Source: a virus
Strand: one strand, 5' to 3'
Virus record (IMG/VR): IMGVR_UViG_3300044492_000138
Coordinates: 1 to 39,893 of that record
DNA: 39,893 bases
Position numbers and translations under genes: made by a program. This document shows positions 22,297 through 30,490 of the stretch, piece after piece. The notes under the pieces were generated by a model. That model saw only the letters and a list, made by a program, of their open reading frames with translations, ran no database searches and was not told the origin of the DNA. The stretch's first letter is position 1; the number at the start of each line of letters is the position of its first letter.

Positions 22297-22488
22297 ATGG
22301 GCGGGCTCATTATTGTTGCCATGGCTTTCGCTTCGGCGCTGTTCACCGTCCTGCTGATCGGCCTTTACATCGGCTATTCATCGGTCAATCAATGTTTGGC
22401 AACGTTCGATGCGTTGTTGTTGTGTGCGTACTTTGCCGCTGAATTCGCCCACGGCGGCGGCAATCCCATGAACCGGTCGGGTATGTGA
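22297..22488 (+). CDS. Small membrane protein
   Basis: 63 residues. The perfect AGGAGG at 22283-22288, 8 bp before the ATG, fixes the start. Two hydrophobic segments (LIIVAMAFASALFTVLLIGLYIGY and LATFDALLLCAYFAAEFA) suggest one or two membrane passes. Function unknown. Confidence 0.75.
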   Translation: MGGLIIVAMAFASALFTVLLIGLYIGYSSVNQCLATFDALLLCAYFAAEFAHGGGNPMNRSGM

Positions 22489-22502
22489 AAGGGAGCATGA
22501 CG

Positions 22503-22877
22503 ATGGACGCAAAGCCGGCAGAGGAAGACCAGGAGAAAAAAGTCGAAGCCGAAGAGGCTACCAAGCGCGCGGCGGCGCTCGACGAGCTAGAGAAGGCAGT
22601 CGACTCGGGCGAGTACAGAGAGCCAATCGATATGCTCAAGTGGCTCAAGAGCCAAGAGACGATGCCGCCGAGCTTGAAACTTGCTATCGAAAAACAGCTC
22701 CGCTGGTATAAAATGAACGATGAGGCGGACGAGGACTACGCTAGCCAGAATGAGGCGCACGACATAGAGGAGGGCGAGGGGGGCGAGGAAGTGCGGCGCG
22801 GACGCGCGCCGATGGGGGATGAGGCGCCCGGAAATTCTGACGATGCTACGCGGTTCAGGCAGGAGAGAGGAACGTAA
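22503..22877 (+). CDS. Acidic hypothetical protein
   Basis: 124 residues from the ATG at 22503, which has AAAGGGAG at proper distance; GTG 22485 and ATG 22497 are in frame but less suitable. Very acidic, with a charged N-terminal helix (EEDQEKKVEAEEATKRAAALDELEKAVDSGEYREPIDMLKWL) and a disordered, Glu/Asp/Gly-rich C-terminus. Role unknown; possible assembly helper. Confidence 0.7.
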   Translation: MDAKPAEEDQEKKVEAEEATKRAAALDELEKAVDSGEYREPIDMLKWLKSQETMPPSLKLAIEKQLRWYKMNDEADEDYASQNEAHDIEEGEGGEEVRRGRAPMGDEAPGNSDDATRFRQERGT

Positions 22878-23594
22878 GTGGCTCCGAACGTTCGTAGTTG
22901 CATACAGATAATTCAGCGAGTGGCGCCCCGTGTGGGGCTCCGCTCGCCTACCGCCGCGCTGTTGTCGCAAGACCTGAACATTCAAAAACTCGTGTCATGC
23001 CTTCAGGAGTCTGGCGACGACGCGATGGAGCGTCACGAGTGGCCGATCCTCACGACCGAGACAACGCAGCTAACGCTCGCGGCCGAAGCGCAAACCGCGT
23101 TCCCGGATGATTTCGATCGCCTGTCCGAGAAGGCATCGATTTGGAATCGATCCGTCAACATGCGCTATGACGGGCCATGCGAGCCGTCGCAGTGGGATGA
23201 GATGCACGCCGCGACGGTGGGCACTGCTGGCTCAATCGGTTTCTGGCGCATCATTGGGGACGTGCTGCACTTCTTTCCGGCCGCGACCGCGGGGCAGACG
23301 ATCGCCTACACCTACATTGCAAACACGTGGGCGAAGAAAGCGGACGGCACGCCGCAACGCGAATTCTTGCTCGATAGTGATCTACCGAGGTTGCCAGACA
23401 GTCTATTCATCTATGGCGCTCGCTACCGGTTCAAGATGATGAATGGACTGGACTACGCCGAAGACATGGCGACGTATGAGCGTTATTTTGAAACCAAATC
23501 ATCTCACAGTCGCGGATTGCGTATTCTCCGAAAGTCAAATTCCGGATCGGGCGTGCCTGCTACGAAAACTTGGCCGGGCGTCATTATCGGATAG
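22878..23594 (+). CDS. Podovirus head-tail adaptor (neck) protein
   Basis: 238 residues, GTG start with AGGAGAGAGG upstream. Family features: HEWPILTTETTQLTLAAEAQTAFPDDFDRL, WNRSVNMRYDGPCEPSQWDEM, IIGDVLHFFPAATAGQTIAYTYIANTWA and FIYGARYRFKMMNGLDYAEDMATYERYF. Such SU10/P22 gp4-type adaptors bind below the portal and connect it to the tail. Its presence supports a short-tailed virion. Confidence 0.8.
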   Translation: MAPNVRSCIQIIQRVAPRVGLRSPTAALLSQDLNIQKLVSCLQESGDDAMERHEWPILTTETTQLTLAAEAQTAFPDDFDRLSEKASIWNRSVNMRYDGPCEPSQWDEMHAATVGTAGSIGFWRIIGDVLHFFPAATAGQTIAYTYIANTWAKKADGTPQREFLLDSDLPRLPDSLFIYGARYRFKMMNGLDYAEDMATYERYFETKSSHSRGLRILRKSNSGSGVPATKTWPGVIIG

Positions 23595-23603
23595 CGGGGC
23601 TTC

Positions 23604-24365
23604 ATGGCTGTGAAGCCCGCCGGTTCTAGTAATAATGAACTCTTTAAGTGGGCGAAGAGAACTGCGGCCTTGGTCGGCGCTCCGCCCGCCGCGGGCTCGG
23701 TCACGAACGCGATGCTTGCGGACATGGCAAGCCCGCGCGTCAAGGCGCGCGGTACTGCTGGCACGGGGCCGCCGGAAGACATCGCCATCGGCAATGGGAT
23801 AACGCTCGATGCGACATCGTTGCGCACCGCGCAGCAGATGAGCATTACGGTTGACGGTTCCGGATTGAAGCTTTCGGGTGACGCTACCAGTCCCGGCAAC
23901 AGCCAATACTATGGGACCAATAGCGGCGGTACGAAAGGTTTTTTCGCCTTGCCGGCCGGCGGCGGCTTGACGTTGATTACGTCGGTTGCTGCTGGCGCGG
24001 GAACGACAGTCACGGTCACCGGACTCGGTGGCTACAAGATGTTTTTTGTGGTGATGCGCGGTGTCAGCCACAATAGCGGAGTGGCGCAGGCATTTCGCGT
24101 CGAGTTGAGCGGCAACGCCGGCAGTACGTGGGGCACTCCACTGTCGCCTAATGGCGGCACTGGTTTTGCGGCCGCAGTCTTGGTCAGCGGTTGGTTTATG
24201 ATTTCGAGAATTGACCAGACCAACAATCAATTGGCTGCTGTGAGCACGATGGCCGGTCTCACGTCCGAGGATACGAGCAGCCGCGGGCCGATCGATGCGC
24301 TTAGGTTCTCGTTTGCGGCTGGCAACTTTGACGCCGGCAACTTTGACATCTATGGATTGAAGTAG
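23604..24365 (+). CDS. Tail fiber-like protein
   Basis: 253 residues. Short helical N-terminus (KWAKRTAALVG), then Gly/Thr/Ser-rich beta segments (ITVDGSGLKLSGDATSPGNSQYYG), and a beta-sandwich-like C-terminal domain (KMFFVVMRGVSHNSGVAQAFRVELSGNAGSTWG...FAAGNFDAGNFDIYGLK). This layout is that of small podoviral tail appendages. The coiled-coil gene downstream may be its partner. Function inferred. Confidence 0.6.
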   Translation: MAVKPAGSSNNELFKWAKRTAALVGAPPAAGSVTNAMLADMASPRVKARGTAGTGPPEDIAIGNGITLDATSLRTAQQMSITVDGSGLKLSGDATSPGNSQYYGTNSGGTKGFFALPAGGGLTLITSVAAGAGTTVTVTGLGGYKMFFVVMRGVSHNSGVAQAFRVELSGNAGSTWGTPLSPNGGTGFAAAVLVSGWFMISRIDQTNNQLAAVSTMAGLTSEDTSSRGPIDALRFSFAAGNFDAGNFDIYGLK

Positions 24366-24378
24366 GGAGGACTCGGCG

Positions 24379-24681
24379 ATGGGTGATGATCCGATTTTTG
24401 AGCGCGACGCGGACGGGCTCTTGCATCAGGTGCCGGCCGATACTGTGCCGGGGCGGCGCTTTCATCTTGTATATAGAGCCATTGGCGTGTTGTTCTCCGC
24501 TGAAGAGGAGGCGGCGCGCGACGCTGAGGAGGCGCAAGCTGCGGCGGCTGCGGTAGCCGAACAGGAAGCGGCAGAGCGGGCGGCGGCGGCGGAAGCGTCG
24601 CTAACAATTCAGGAGAGGCTCGCGCGCCTTGGTGTTGGTTTCGATGAATTGCGGGACGCGATCTTAGGAGAGAAAAAGTGA
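24379..24681 (+). CDS. Coiled-coil protein, possible fiber partner
   Basis: 100 residues; GGGAGG upstream. A short beta-like N-terminus (FERDADGLLHQVPADTVPGRRF), then a long Ala/Glu-rich helix (EEEAARDAEEAQAAAAAVAEQEAAERAAAAEA) and a closing helix. Could be a fiber assembly chaperone or linker; that is inferred from position after a fiber-like gene. GTGA overlap with the nozzle gene. Confidence 0.6.
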   Translation: MGDDPIFERDADGLLHQVPADTVPGRRFHLVYRAIGVLFSAEEEAARDAEEAQAAAAAVAEQEAAERAAAAEASLTIQERLARLGVGFDELRDAILGEKK

Positions 24682-26252
24682 GGAAGGCGCTTCGGCCGAA
24701 TCCGCAGAAAATCCAGCTCGCGCGCGGCGTTTCAATTCCTGCGCCGGTTGCCGGCTGGGATGCGATCAGCTCGCAAGCCGCAATGCCGGAAGATCACGCG
24801 ATCACGCTCAAAAACATGTTTCCGCAGCCGGGCTATGTGGAGATTCGCGGTGGGGCGAAGCGCCATCGGCTGACCAATGCGGCGAACAAGGTTGACACGC
24901 TCTTGCCCTATCAGGGCATGACGACAAATACGCTGTTCGCGGCGGCGGGTTCGGTGATCTACGAAGCGACGACGGCGGCAACGGCGACCGCTTCGACCGC
25001 GGTCTCTGGTCTGTCGAATGCTCGTTGGCAATTTGTCAACTTTTCAGGAACGGGAGGTCACTTCCTATGGATCGCGAACGGCGCGGACGTGCCGCGCTCA
25101 TTCGATGGCGGCACATGGGCGACGCTTTCGATAACCGGGCCGACCGCGTCGAGCATCATTCAGCCTGCGGTCTATAAGCGCCGCATCTGGCTTTGTGTCG
25201 ATGGGCAGATATCGCCTTACTATCTGGCGACTGATGCAATCCAGGGTGCCGCAACTGTGTTTCCGTTGACGGGCGTGTTTGAGAAGGGCGGGCAGTTACA
25301 GGCAATCGGGACTTGGAATTTCGGCAGTGACGGGCCGGACAACTTCATTGCGTTTATCAGCTCGCGCGGCGAATGTGCGGTCTATAGCGGGGACGATCCA
25401 ACGGCCACGGATGGGTCGTTTGCATTGCGCGGTGTCTACCCGCTTGGCGAGCCGATCGGCAGGCGGTGCCTAACCAAGGTGCAAGGCGATCTTGCATTTA
25501 TCTCAATCGATGGCGTTGTGCCGCTCTCGCGCGCGGTGTTCACGGAGCGAGCCGCGGCGCAAAACATCGCGCTCACAAAAAACATTCAACCGATCATGAA
25601 TACGTCCGCGCGCGCCGGCCGAACAAATTTCGGGTGGCAATTGATCAGTTACCCGCGCGGGACGCGCGCGATCCTCAACTACCCGGTGGCGGAAGGGTCG
25701 GGTCAGATCCAGTATGTCATGAATACCGTGACGGGGGCATGGTGCGAATTCGATGGCAATCCGGCTAATTGCTGGGCGCTGTTCAATGACCGGCTCTTCT
25801 TTGGCGGGAACAATGGTTATGTTTATGAGGCGGATTGCCAGGGCTTCGACGATGACGGCCCGATTAATTTCGATCTAGAGTGCGCGTTCAATTTCTGCGG
25901 CGCGCGCGGGCAGCTCAAGCAATGGCTGCAAGCGCAGCCCATCATTGCGACGGACGGGCAGGTAGCGCCAAGCATCGGTCTTTCAGTCGACTTTGACCGC
26001 AACGATGATTTGTCGGTGCCCACACCGATCGCGTCCACACAAGCGCTCTGGGATGTTGCGGTCTGGGATGTTGACGTATGGGGAACAACGCGCGGCATGG
26101 TGTCCGATTGGATCGGAGTTGCCGGGCTGGGATATTGCGCGAGCCTGCGTATGAAAGGCGCCGTCACTGTCGGCAGCGGTAGTGCGGCGCGTACGCTGTT
26201 GCTGCAGCTCTTCGGCTTCAATCTTCAAATGGTGGATGGAGGTTTGATGTGA
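24678..26252 (+). CDS. Podoviral nozzle / tail hub protein
   Basis: 524 residues, GTG start. It has the repeating beta-propeller-like character of podoviral nozzles: ISIPAPVAGWDAISSQAAMPEDHAITLKNMFPQPGYVEIRGG near the N-terminus, VYKRRIWLCVDGQISPYYL, FIAFISSRGECAVYSGDDP, MNTVTGAWCEFDGNPANCWALFNDRLFFGGNNGYVYEAD. These match a phage family placed after the neck adaptor, comparable with P22 gp10. It should form the lower tail hub and DNA exit channel. Confidence 0.75.
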   Translation: MRKALRPNPQKIQLARGVSIPAPVAGWDAISSQAAMPEDHAITLKNMFPQPGYVEIRGGAKRHRLTNAANKVDTLLPYQGMTTNTLFAAAGSVIYEATTAATATASTAVSGLSNARWQFVNFSGTGGHFLWIANGADVPRSFDGGTWATLSITGPTASSIIQPAVYKRRIWLCVDGQISPYYLATDAIQGAATVFPLTGVFEKGGQLQAIGTWNFGSDGPDNFIAFISSRGECAVYSGDDPTATDGSFALRGVYPLGEPIGRRCLTKVQGDLAFISIDGVVPLSRAVFTERAAAQNIALTKNIQPIMNTSARAGRTNFGWQLISYPRGTRAILNYPVAEGSGQIQYVMNTVTGAWCEFDGNPANCWALFNDRLFFGGNNGYVYEADCQGFDDDGPINFDLECAFNFCGARGQLKQWLQAQPIIATDGQVAPSIGLSVDFDRNDDLSVPTPIASTQALWDVAVWDVDVWGTTRGMVSDWIGVAGLGYCASLRMKGAVTVGSGSAARTLLLQLFGFNLQMVDGGLM

Positions 26253-26470
26253 GCGTTATCCTTGCCGCGACTAAAAAAGCGATTGTTCGCGAGGCGACGA
26301 AACACGACGGGCGATATTTGGTTACGCGTGCGGAGTTTCGCAGGAAGGCCGATGTTGTCTATATGGCGTGCAGCGAGCTAGTGGAGGGTGGTCAAGCTCG
26401 CTGGATTGACGCGGCCAGCAATTACTATCCGGGCATTCTGTTGACAGGGAAGCCATTGGAGGCGGCGTGA
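26249..26470 (+). CDS. Small hypothetical protein
   Basis: 73 residues, GTG start overlapping the previous stop. Helical with aromatic patches (KAIVREATKHDGRYLVTRAEFRRKADVVYMACSELVEGG). Linked by overlap to both the nozzle and the GNAT-like gene. Function unknown. Confidence 0.65.
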   Translation: MSVILAATKKAIVREATKHDGRYLVTRAEFRRKADVVYMACSELVEGGQARWIDAASNYYPGILLTGKPLEAA

Positions 26471-26904
26471 TTGTGCGTTGGCTGGGACAGGATGAGAAGG
26501 CGGCGAAGTACATCGGCTCAATGCTGGGCATCGTGTATTTCCCGCCTTATCAGATTTTCGGTTGCCTCGATCGCAACGCGGCGACGGGCGTTTATGATTT
26601 GCGTGGTGGTTACGTGCTTACGGGCAAGTCAGCGTCAAACATCGACGTGAGTCTCTATGGGCGCGGTTGCCTGACGCGAGAGGCGATGAGCGCGGTTGCG
26701 TCCCACGTCTTCGTCGCGCTTGGCTGCCAGAGAGCGACGGCGCGATGTCGGCGGGTCAACAAGGAAATGCGCAAATATCTGGAACGCCTGGGCTGGACCT
26801 ATGAGGGCTGCCAGCGGCGCTACTGGGGGCCTACAAAGTTTGACGATGCCATGATATACGGGTTGTTGCCGGGCGATTGCCGGTTTGTGAAAGAGGCGAA
26901 GTGA
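26467..26904 (+). CDS. GNAT-like acyltransferase fold protein
   Basis: 145 residues, GTG start in a GTGA overlap. NIDVSLYGRGCLTREAMSAVASHVFVALGCQRATARCRRVNKEMRKYLERLGWTYEG followed by DDAMIYGLLPGDCRF has the helix-strand arrangement and C-terminal RLGF-EG-like turn of phage GNAT N-acetyltransferases. This type is often found in podoviral tail gene clusters. Acceptor and activity are unknown; the protein may be structural. Confidence 0.7.
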   Translation: MIVRWLGQDEKAAKYIGSMLGIVYFPPYQIFGCLDRNAATGVYDLRGGYVLTGKSASNIDVSLYGRGCLTREAMSAVASHVFVALGCQRATARCRRVNKEMRKYLERLGWTYEGCQRRYWGPTKFDDAMIYGLLPGDCRFVKEAK

Positions 26905-27875
26905 TGGACGCTCCCGACGCTCCGGACCCGAAGGCCACGGCTGCCGCGCAAACGCAAATGAACAAAGAAACTGCGATTACGCAGTACGGGCTTGGCGCGA
27001 CCAATGTTACCGGCCCGATGGGGAAGACGACTTACAAACAAATCGGTACTTGGCCGGACGGCACGCCGCACTTTGAGCAAGAGACGACGCGCTCACCCGA
27101 AGAGCAAAAACTGGCTGACCTGCAATACGCCGCCTATGGGAAGATGGGCGAGGCTGGCAATACGTTGCTCGACAAGATCAAGGGTTCGATCTCCACGCCA
27201 TTCACCATGGATGCGGCGCGCGGCAAAGTCATCAGCGACATGCAAGCGCAATTCCTCGATCCGGAATGGAATACGAAGGCGGAGCAACTCGAATCGCAAC
27301 TGCAAAATAAAGGCATCATGCCGGGCAGCGAGGCTTACAATCGAGCGAAACAGCAATTCTCGGACTCGAGGGCGCGCGCTTACGATTCGATGTATCTCGA
27401 CGCCTACACAAAGGGCAATGACGCGGCGCTGAAAGAGCGCGGATTGCCGCTTGAGGAGTTGAATGCTTTGATTCGGGGGCCGACTGGTGCGCCGACTGCG
27501 CCGGCAGCGCCGACACCGGGCGTTGCGCCGGTCGATTACGCCGGGCTCGTTGAGTCGAACTACAAAAACGAGATGGCCGGCTATCAGGCACAGCTCGGCG
27601 CGATCGGCACCGCGGCGGGCGCCGGCTTCGGTGGATGGGCGAGCGGCGGCTTTAAAATGCCGAGCGATCGGCGCTTGAAGACCGATATTGAATTGATCGG
27701 TTTCGACCCGCGCGGCTGGGGTATCTATCTCTTCCGCTATCTGTGGGACCATCGGCAGGGCGAGCGGCGGACCGGCTACATGGCCGACGAAGTTGCGATC
27801 GTGCGGCCGGATGTGGTGGACGTGATGGCAGGCGGTTTCCTGTGCATCGATTACGGGGCGCTAGACCATGCCTAG
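26904..27875 (+). CDS. Virion protein with S74-type intramolecular chaperone domain
   Basis: 323 residues from an ATG overlapping the previous stop. N-terminal 1-240: helical internal-protein-like (QTQMNKETAITQYGLGATNVTGPMG, LQNKGIMPGSEAYNRAKQQFSDSRARAYD), Pro/Ala-rich linker at 193-210. C-terminal 251-323: KMPSDRRLKTDIELIGFD, YLFRYLWDHR, GYMADEVAIVRPDVV, the peptidase S74/ICA pattern with Ser254 and Lys259 as catalytic dyad. Such domains chaperone trimer folding and cleave themselves off before the Ser. Confidence 0.8.
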   Translation: MDAPDAPDPKATAAAQTQMNKETAITQYGLGATNVTGPMGKTTYKQIGTWPDGTPHFEQETTRSPEEQKLADLQYAAYGKMGEAGNTLLDKIKGSISTPFTMDAARGKVISDMQAQFLDPEWNTKAEQLESQLQNKGIMPGSEAYNRAKQQFSDSRARAYDSMYLDAYTKGNDAALKERGLPLEELNALIRGPTGAPTAPAAPTPGVAPVDYAGLVESNYKNEMAGYQAQLGAIGTAAGAGFGGWASGGFKMPSDRRLKTDIELIGFDPRGWGIYLFRYLWDHRQGERRTGYMADEVAIVRPDVVDVMAGGFLCIDYGALDHA

Positions 27876-29637
27876 TCCTACTTCGGGCGCTTACTACGAC
27901 TTTCGATCCGACACGCCAGAGTCGACGCGGGCGCGGCGAAAGTTGCTGGATACGATGCTAGAGCAGGCGGCGACCTATAAGCCGCTCGGGCATTGGTCCG
28001 CCGCGCTCGCACAGGGCTTTCAAGGCCTCATGGGCGGGATGGGCATCAACGATCTTCGGCAGGAGGAAAGGGCCGATCGCACTGCGGCGGCGGAACCAAT
28101 CAAGGCGCTCGGTACGCCGGGGCTCGACGATACGAGTCCTATTGTGCCGCCGGTCGCGCCTCCAGCCATGGTGCCGCCAGAGTTGACGCCGCCCGCCCCA
28201 CGGGCGCCGATCCAGCCTGCCCCGCGCGTGCAAGCGCCCGACACGGCACCGGCTATGGCAGCCAGTGCGCCTAATCCGGCCCCGGTGGGGTATGACTTCC
28301 GCGGGCCGCCCGTGAACGGCGACCGCGCACATGGCCGCTATGGGGTCATGGGGGCACAGGTTCCGAGCTACACCAAAGAGGTACTTGGGGCCGAAATGAC
28401 GCCGGACGCCTTCCTTGCAAATCCGCAGGCGCAGGACGCGGTTGCGAAAGCGATGGGGATGGAACCGGTTCCGCAGGCGCTCGCGCCCGGTGGAAGCTCG
28501 CCCATTCGTCAAAACGCGCCGGCCGGCGCTCCTGTGTCGGGGATGCCGATTCCCGCAGCCGGTGAGGCTCCCGCGGGGCCGGTCGCCCCTCCCGCGCCCA
28601 TGGCTCCTACGGGGCCGCTCGCCCCTCCGGTTCCCGCGCCTCCAGGGGCGCGGCCGATTGCCGCCGCAGTCGGTGCCGAAGGGGCGAGCCGGGCGCCAGC
28701 TCCGCCATCGCTTGCACCCTATCTTTCCAAGGCAATCAACGAAAACGCCTATTCAAAATTGCAATGGGCCATTGCCAACTCGAATACGGCACCGCCGCAT
28801 GCGGTCGCCGAAGCTTGGAGCGGGCTCAAAGCCAGGGCGGAGGAACTTCGCAAGTCTGATACGCCCATGACCCGCGAAGAGGTGACCACGCACGCCAAGG
28901 CGCAGGCGGAAGCGCAAACGGCGATTGGTGAGGCGGAGCTAAAGCGGCGCGAGATACTGAAGAGCCGCACCGGTCCGGAGACGGCGCAAGCGGTCAGTGG
29001 GATTCTTCAGGAGGCGCGGCAGTTGCCGGTCGATTTCGGCAAAGGAGCCTTCGAGCGCGGAACCGGTCCCTACGTCGGCAGTGCTGAACACATTTACGAG
29101 AATCCGCTTGGGATGATCAGCGGGCAAATTGGTCGCGGCCTTGGTGAAATAAAAAGCGCGATTGAGGGCGGCGCGCGTCCGGCAGAGGTGCAAGATCGAG
29201 TCCGCACCGTGCAATCGAATCTCGTCGCGATCCTGGGACCGTCGGTGCGCGCACCAGGGGCGCAATCAAACTATGAACTGCAACAGATCGAGGCGCAGGC
29301 TGGCGCGCTCGCGCGATCGACTGGCACGGAGGATTACAATCGACGGCTTGACGCGCTGGAAAAGAATGTCGGCACATTCCTCACACGCTTCGCCGATCCG
29401 GTTAAGCTCATGCATACGGTTGCCGGGCCACGGTCGCCGAACGCTCCCGATACGGTGGAGAGCGGTCAGAGCGGCTTGGCATCGCCGGCCGCCGTCGCCG
29501 GCTACACTGCGGCGCTCAAAAATATGCTGTCTCGGTCTGCGCCAGCGCAACCGACAATGCGCGGCATGGATGCGATGTTGCCAATTCAGGAACAAGGCAA
29601 GCGCGACAAACTCAAGCGCGCGATGATGGGGCAGTGA
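27868..29637 (+). CDS. Probable internal virion protein with degenerate transglycosylase motif
   Basis: 589 residues. N-terminal helical region (RKLLDTMLEQAATYKPLGHWSAALAQGFQGLMGGMG), a long Pro/Ala linker (85-140) and, at 141-196, GDRAHGRYGVMGAQVPSYTKEVLGAEMTPDAFLANPQAQDAV. This resembles lytic-transglycosylase-like segments of phage ejection proteins, but the usual upstream ES motif with catalytic Glu is not seen. A second Pro-rich stretch and a helical C-terminal half follow. Ends with KLKRAMMGQ. Probably ejected into the host envelope; enzymatic activity doubtful. Confidence 0.7.
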   Translation: MPSPTSGAYYDFRSDTPESTRARRKLLDTMLEQAATYKPLGHWSAALAQGFQGLMGGMGINDLRQEERADRTAAAEPIKALGTPGLDDTSPIVPPVAPPAMVPPELTPPAPRAPIQPAPRVQAPDTAPAMAASAPNPAPVGYDFRGPPVNGDRAHGRYGVMGAQVPSYTKEVLGAEMTPDAFLANPQAQDAVAKAMGMEPVPQALAPGGSSPIRQNAPAGAPVSGMPIPAAGEAPAGPVAPPAPMAPTGPLAPPVPAPPGARPIAAAVGAEGASRAPAPPSLAPYLSKAINENAYSKLQWAIANSNTAPPHAVAEAWSGLKARAEELRKSDTPMTREEVTTHAKAQAEAQTAIGEAELKRREILKSRTGPETAQAVSGILQEARQLPVDFGKGAFERGTGPYVGSAEHIYENPLGMISGQIGRGLGEIKSAIEGGARPAEVQDRVRTVQSNLVAILGPSVRAPGAQSNYELQQIEAQAGALARSTGTEDYNRRLDALEKNVGTFLTRFADPVKLMHTVAGPRSPNAPDTVESGQSGLASPAAVAGYTAALKNMLSRSAPAQPTMRGMDAMLPIQEQGKRDKLKRAMMGQ

Positions 29638-29921
29638 TGTTGCGAGCCGGGCAAGATTGGTTCAGTGGGGTTGATGGGCGCATATATGCGCTCATGACCG
29701 CGCGCGATCTTTTCTCGCTGTCGCTTGACGATCGCATGCGGCGTTGCCTTATCGTAAAAAAATGGTGGGGGGCTGCGCCGCTCAATCGGGATATCCGTTG
29801 GTGCGTGATGACGCGCGAGTTTTGGGCGACCGTGCGTCATGAGGCGCGCAAGCGGCGCTGGCGATGGATACACGGAAGGCTGTTTTTTAAACTCAATGGG
29901 GTAATGCGATGGCAGAGTTGA
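29637..29921 (+). CDS. Small basic, Trp-rich hypothetical protein
   Basis: 94 residues from the ATG overlapping the previous stop; an in-frame GTG lies at 29634. Strongly basic with many Trp and Arg (RMRRCLIVKKWWGAAP, RHEARKRRWRWIHGRLFFKLNG). No family recognised. It overlaps the next gene by 13 bp. Coding status is supported mainly by the gap it fills between two clear genes. Confidence 0.55.
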   Translation: MLRAGQDWFSGVDGRIYALMTARDLFSLSLDDRMRRCLIVKKWWGAAPLNRDIRWCVMTREFWATVRHEARKRRWRWIHGRLFFKLNGVMRWQS

Positions 29922-30295
29922 CAAACGCGGAGCGCAACAAAGCGCTGATTGAAGTGTTCGCTTCGCAATTCAATCCGGAGAGCGTCAAGGGCTTTGCCGG
30001 CTCGCCGAACGTGCACCCGACTGATGGCATTGCTGACAAGCGCGTGCCGGATGCCTACACCATGTCGATATTCGATCAGAGCTCCGGCATTGGCGTGACT
30101 GCGATCGTGTTTGGCCGGCAATTCTTCAAGGCCTATGTTGAGATTGTCGTCAGTCCAAACGATGGCATCGAATGCATGTCGAGCGCTGAAAGCTTCCGGC
30201 CGCTCATGGCCGGGATGCATCTCGCGTTCGCACTCGCGCGCTTCGGCGAGAGCTTGCGGGGCGAGGCTCCGCCGGTCGACAAAGAGGCAAAGTAA
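29909..30295 (+). CDS. Hypothetical protein
   Basis: 128 residues. NAERNKALIEVFASQFNPESVKGFAGSPNVHP is followed by beta segments (YTMSIFDQSSGIGVTAIVFGRQFFKAYVEIVVSPNDG) and a helix (FRPLMAGMHLAFALARFGESL). Globular, no known motif; lies among probable internal protein genes and directly abuts the next start. Confidence 0.7.
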   Translation: MAELTNAERNKALIEVFASQFNPESVKGFAGSPNVHPTDGIADKRVPDAYTMSIFDQSSGIGVTAIVFGRQFFKAYVEIVVSPNDGIECMSSAESFRPLMAGMHLAFALARFGESLRGEAPPVDKEAK

Positions 30296-30487
30296 ATGGA
30301 CCCGACCGACCCTAATGCAATGTCGCCGGTCACGGCGCAATCGATGTCGTCAATGGCGCCCTACATGGTGCCGAACACGTTTGCAAAGCTACGGGCTGCG
30401 ATGATGCAACAGCCGGCTATGCAGGCGCCGCAAACCGCGCCGCCTCCCGAATTGGGCTATGGTGGCGGCATGGGGTACGGAGGCTAA
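30296..30487 (+). CDS. Small Met/Pro/Gly-rich protein with AMM motif
   Basis: 63 residues; AAGAGGCAAAGTAA precedes the ATG. Met- and Ser-rich start, KLRAAMM at 31-37, then a Pro/Gln/Gly-rich tail (PPPELGYGGGMGYGG). The KLRAAMM stretch matches the shared AMM signature of neighbouring virion-region genes. Probably unstructured on its own. Confidence 0.7.
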   Translation: MDPTDPNAMSPVTAQSMSSMAPYMVPNTFAKLRAAMMQQPAMQAPQTAPPPELGYGGGMGYGG

Positions 30488-30490
30488 GCG

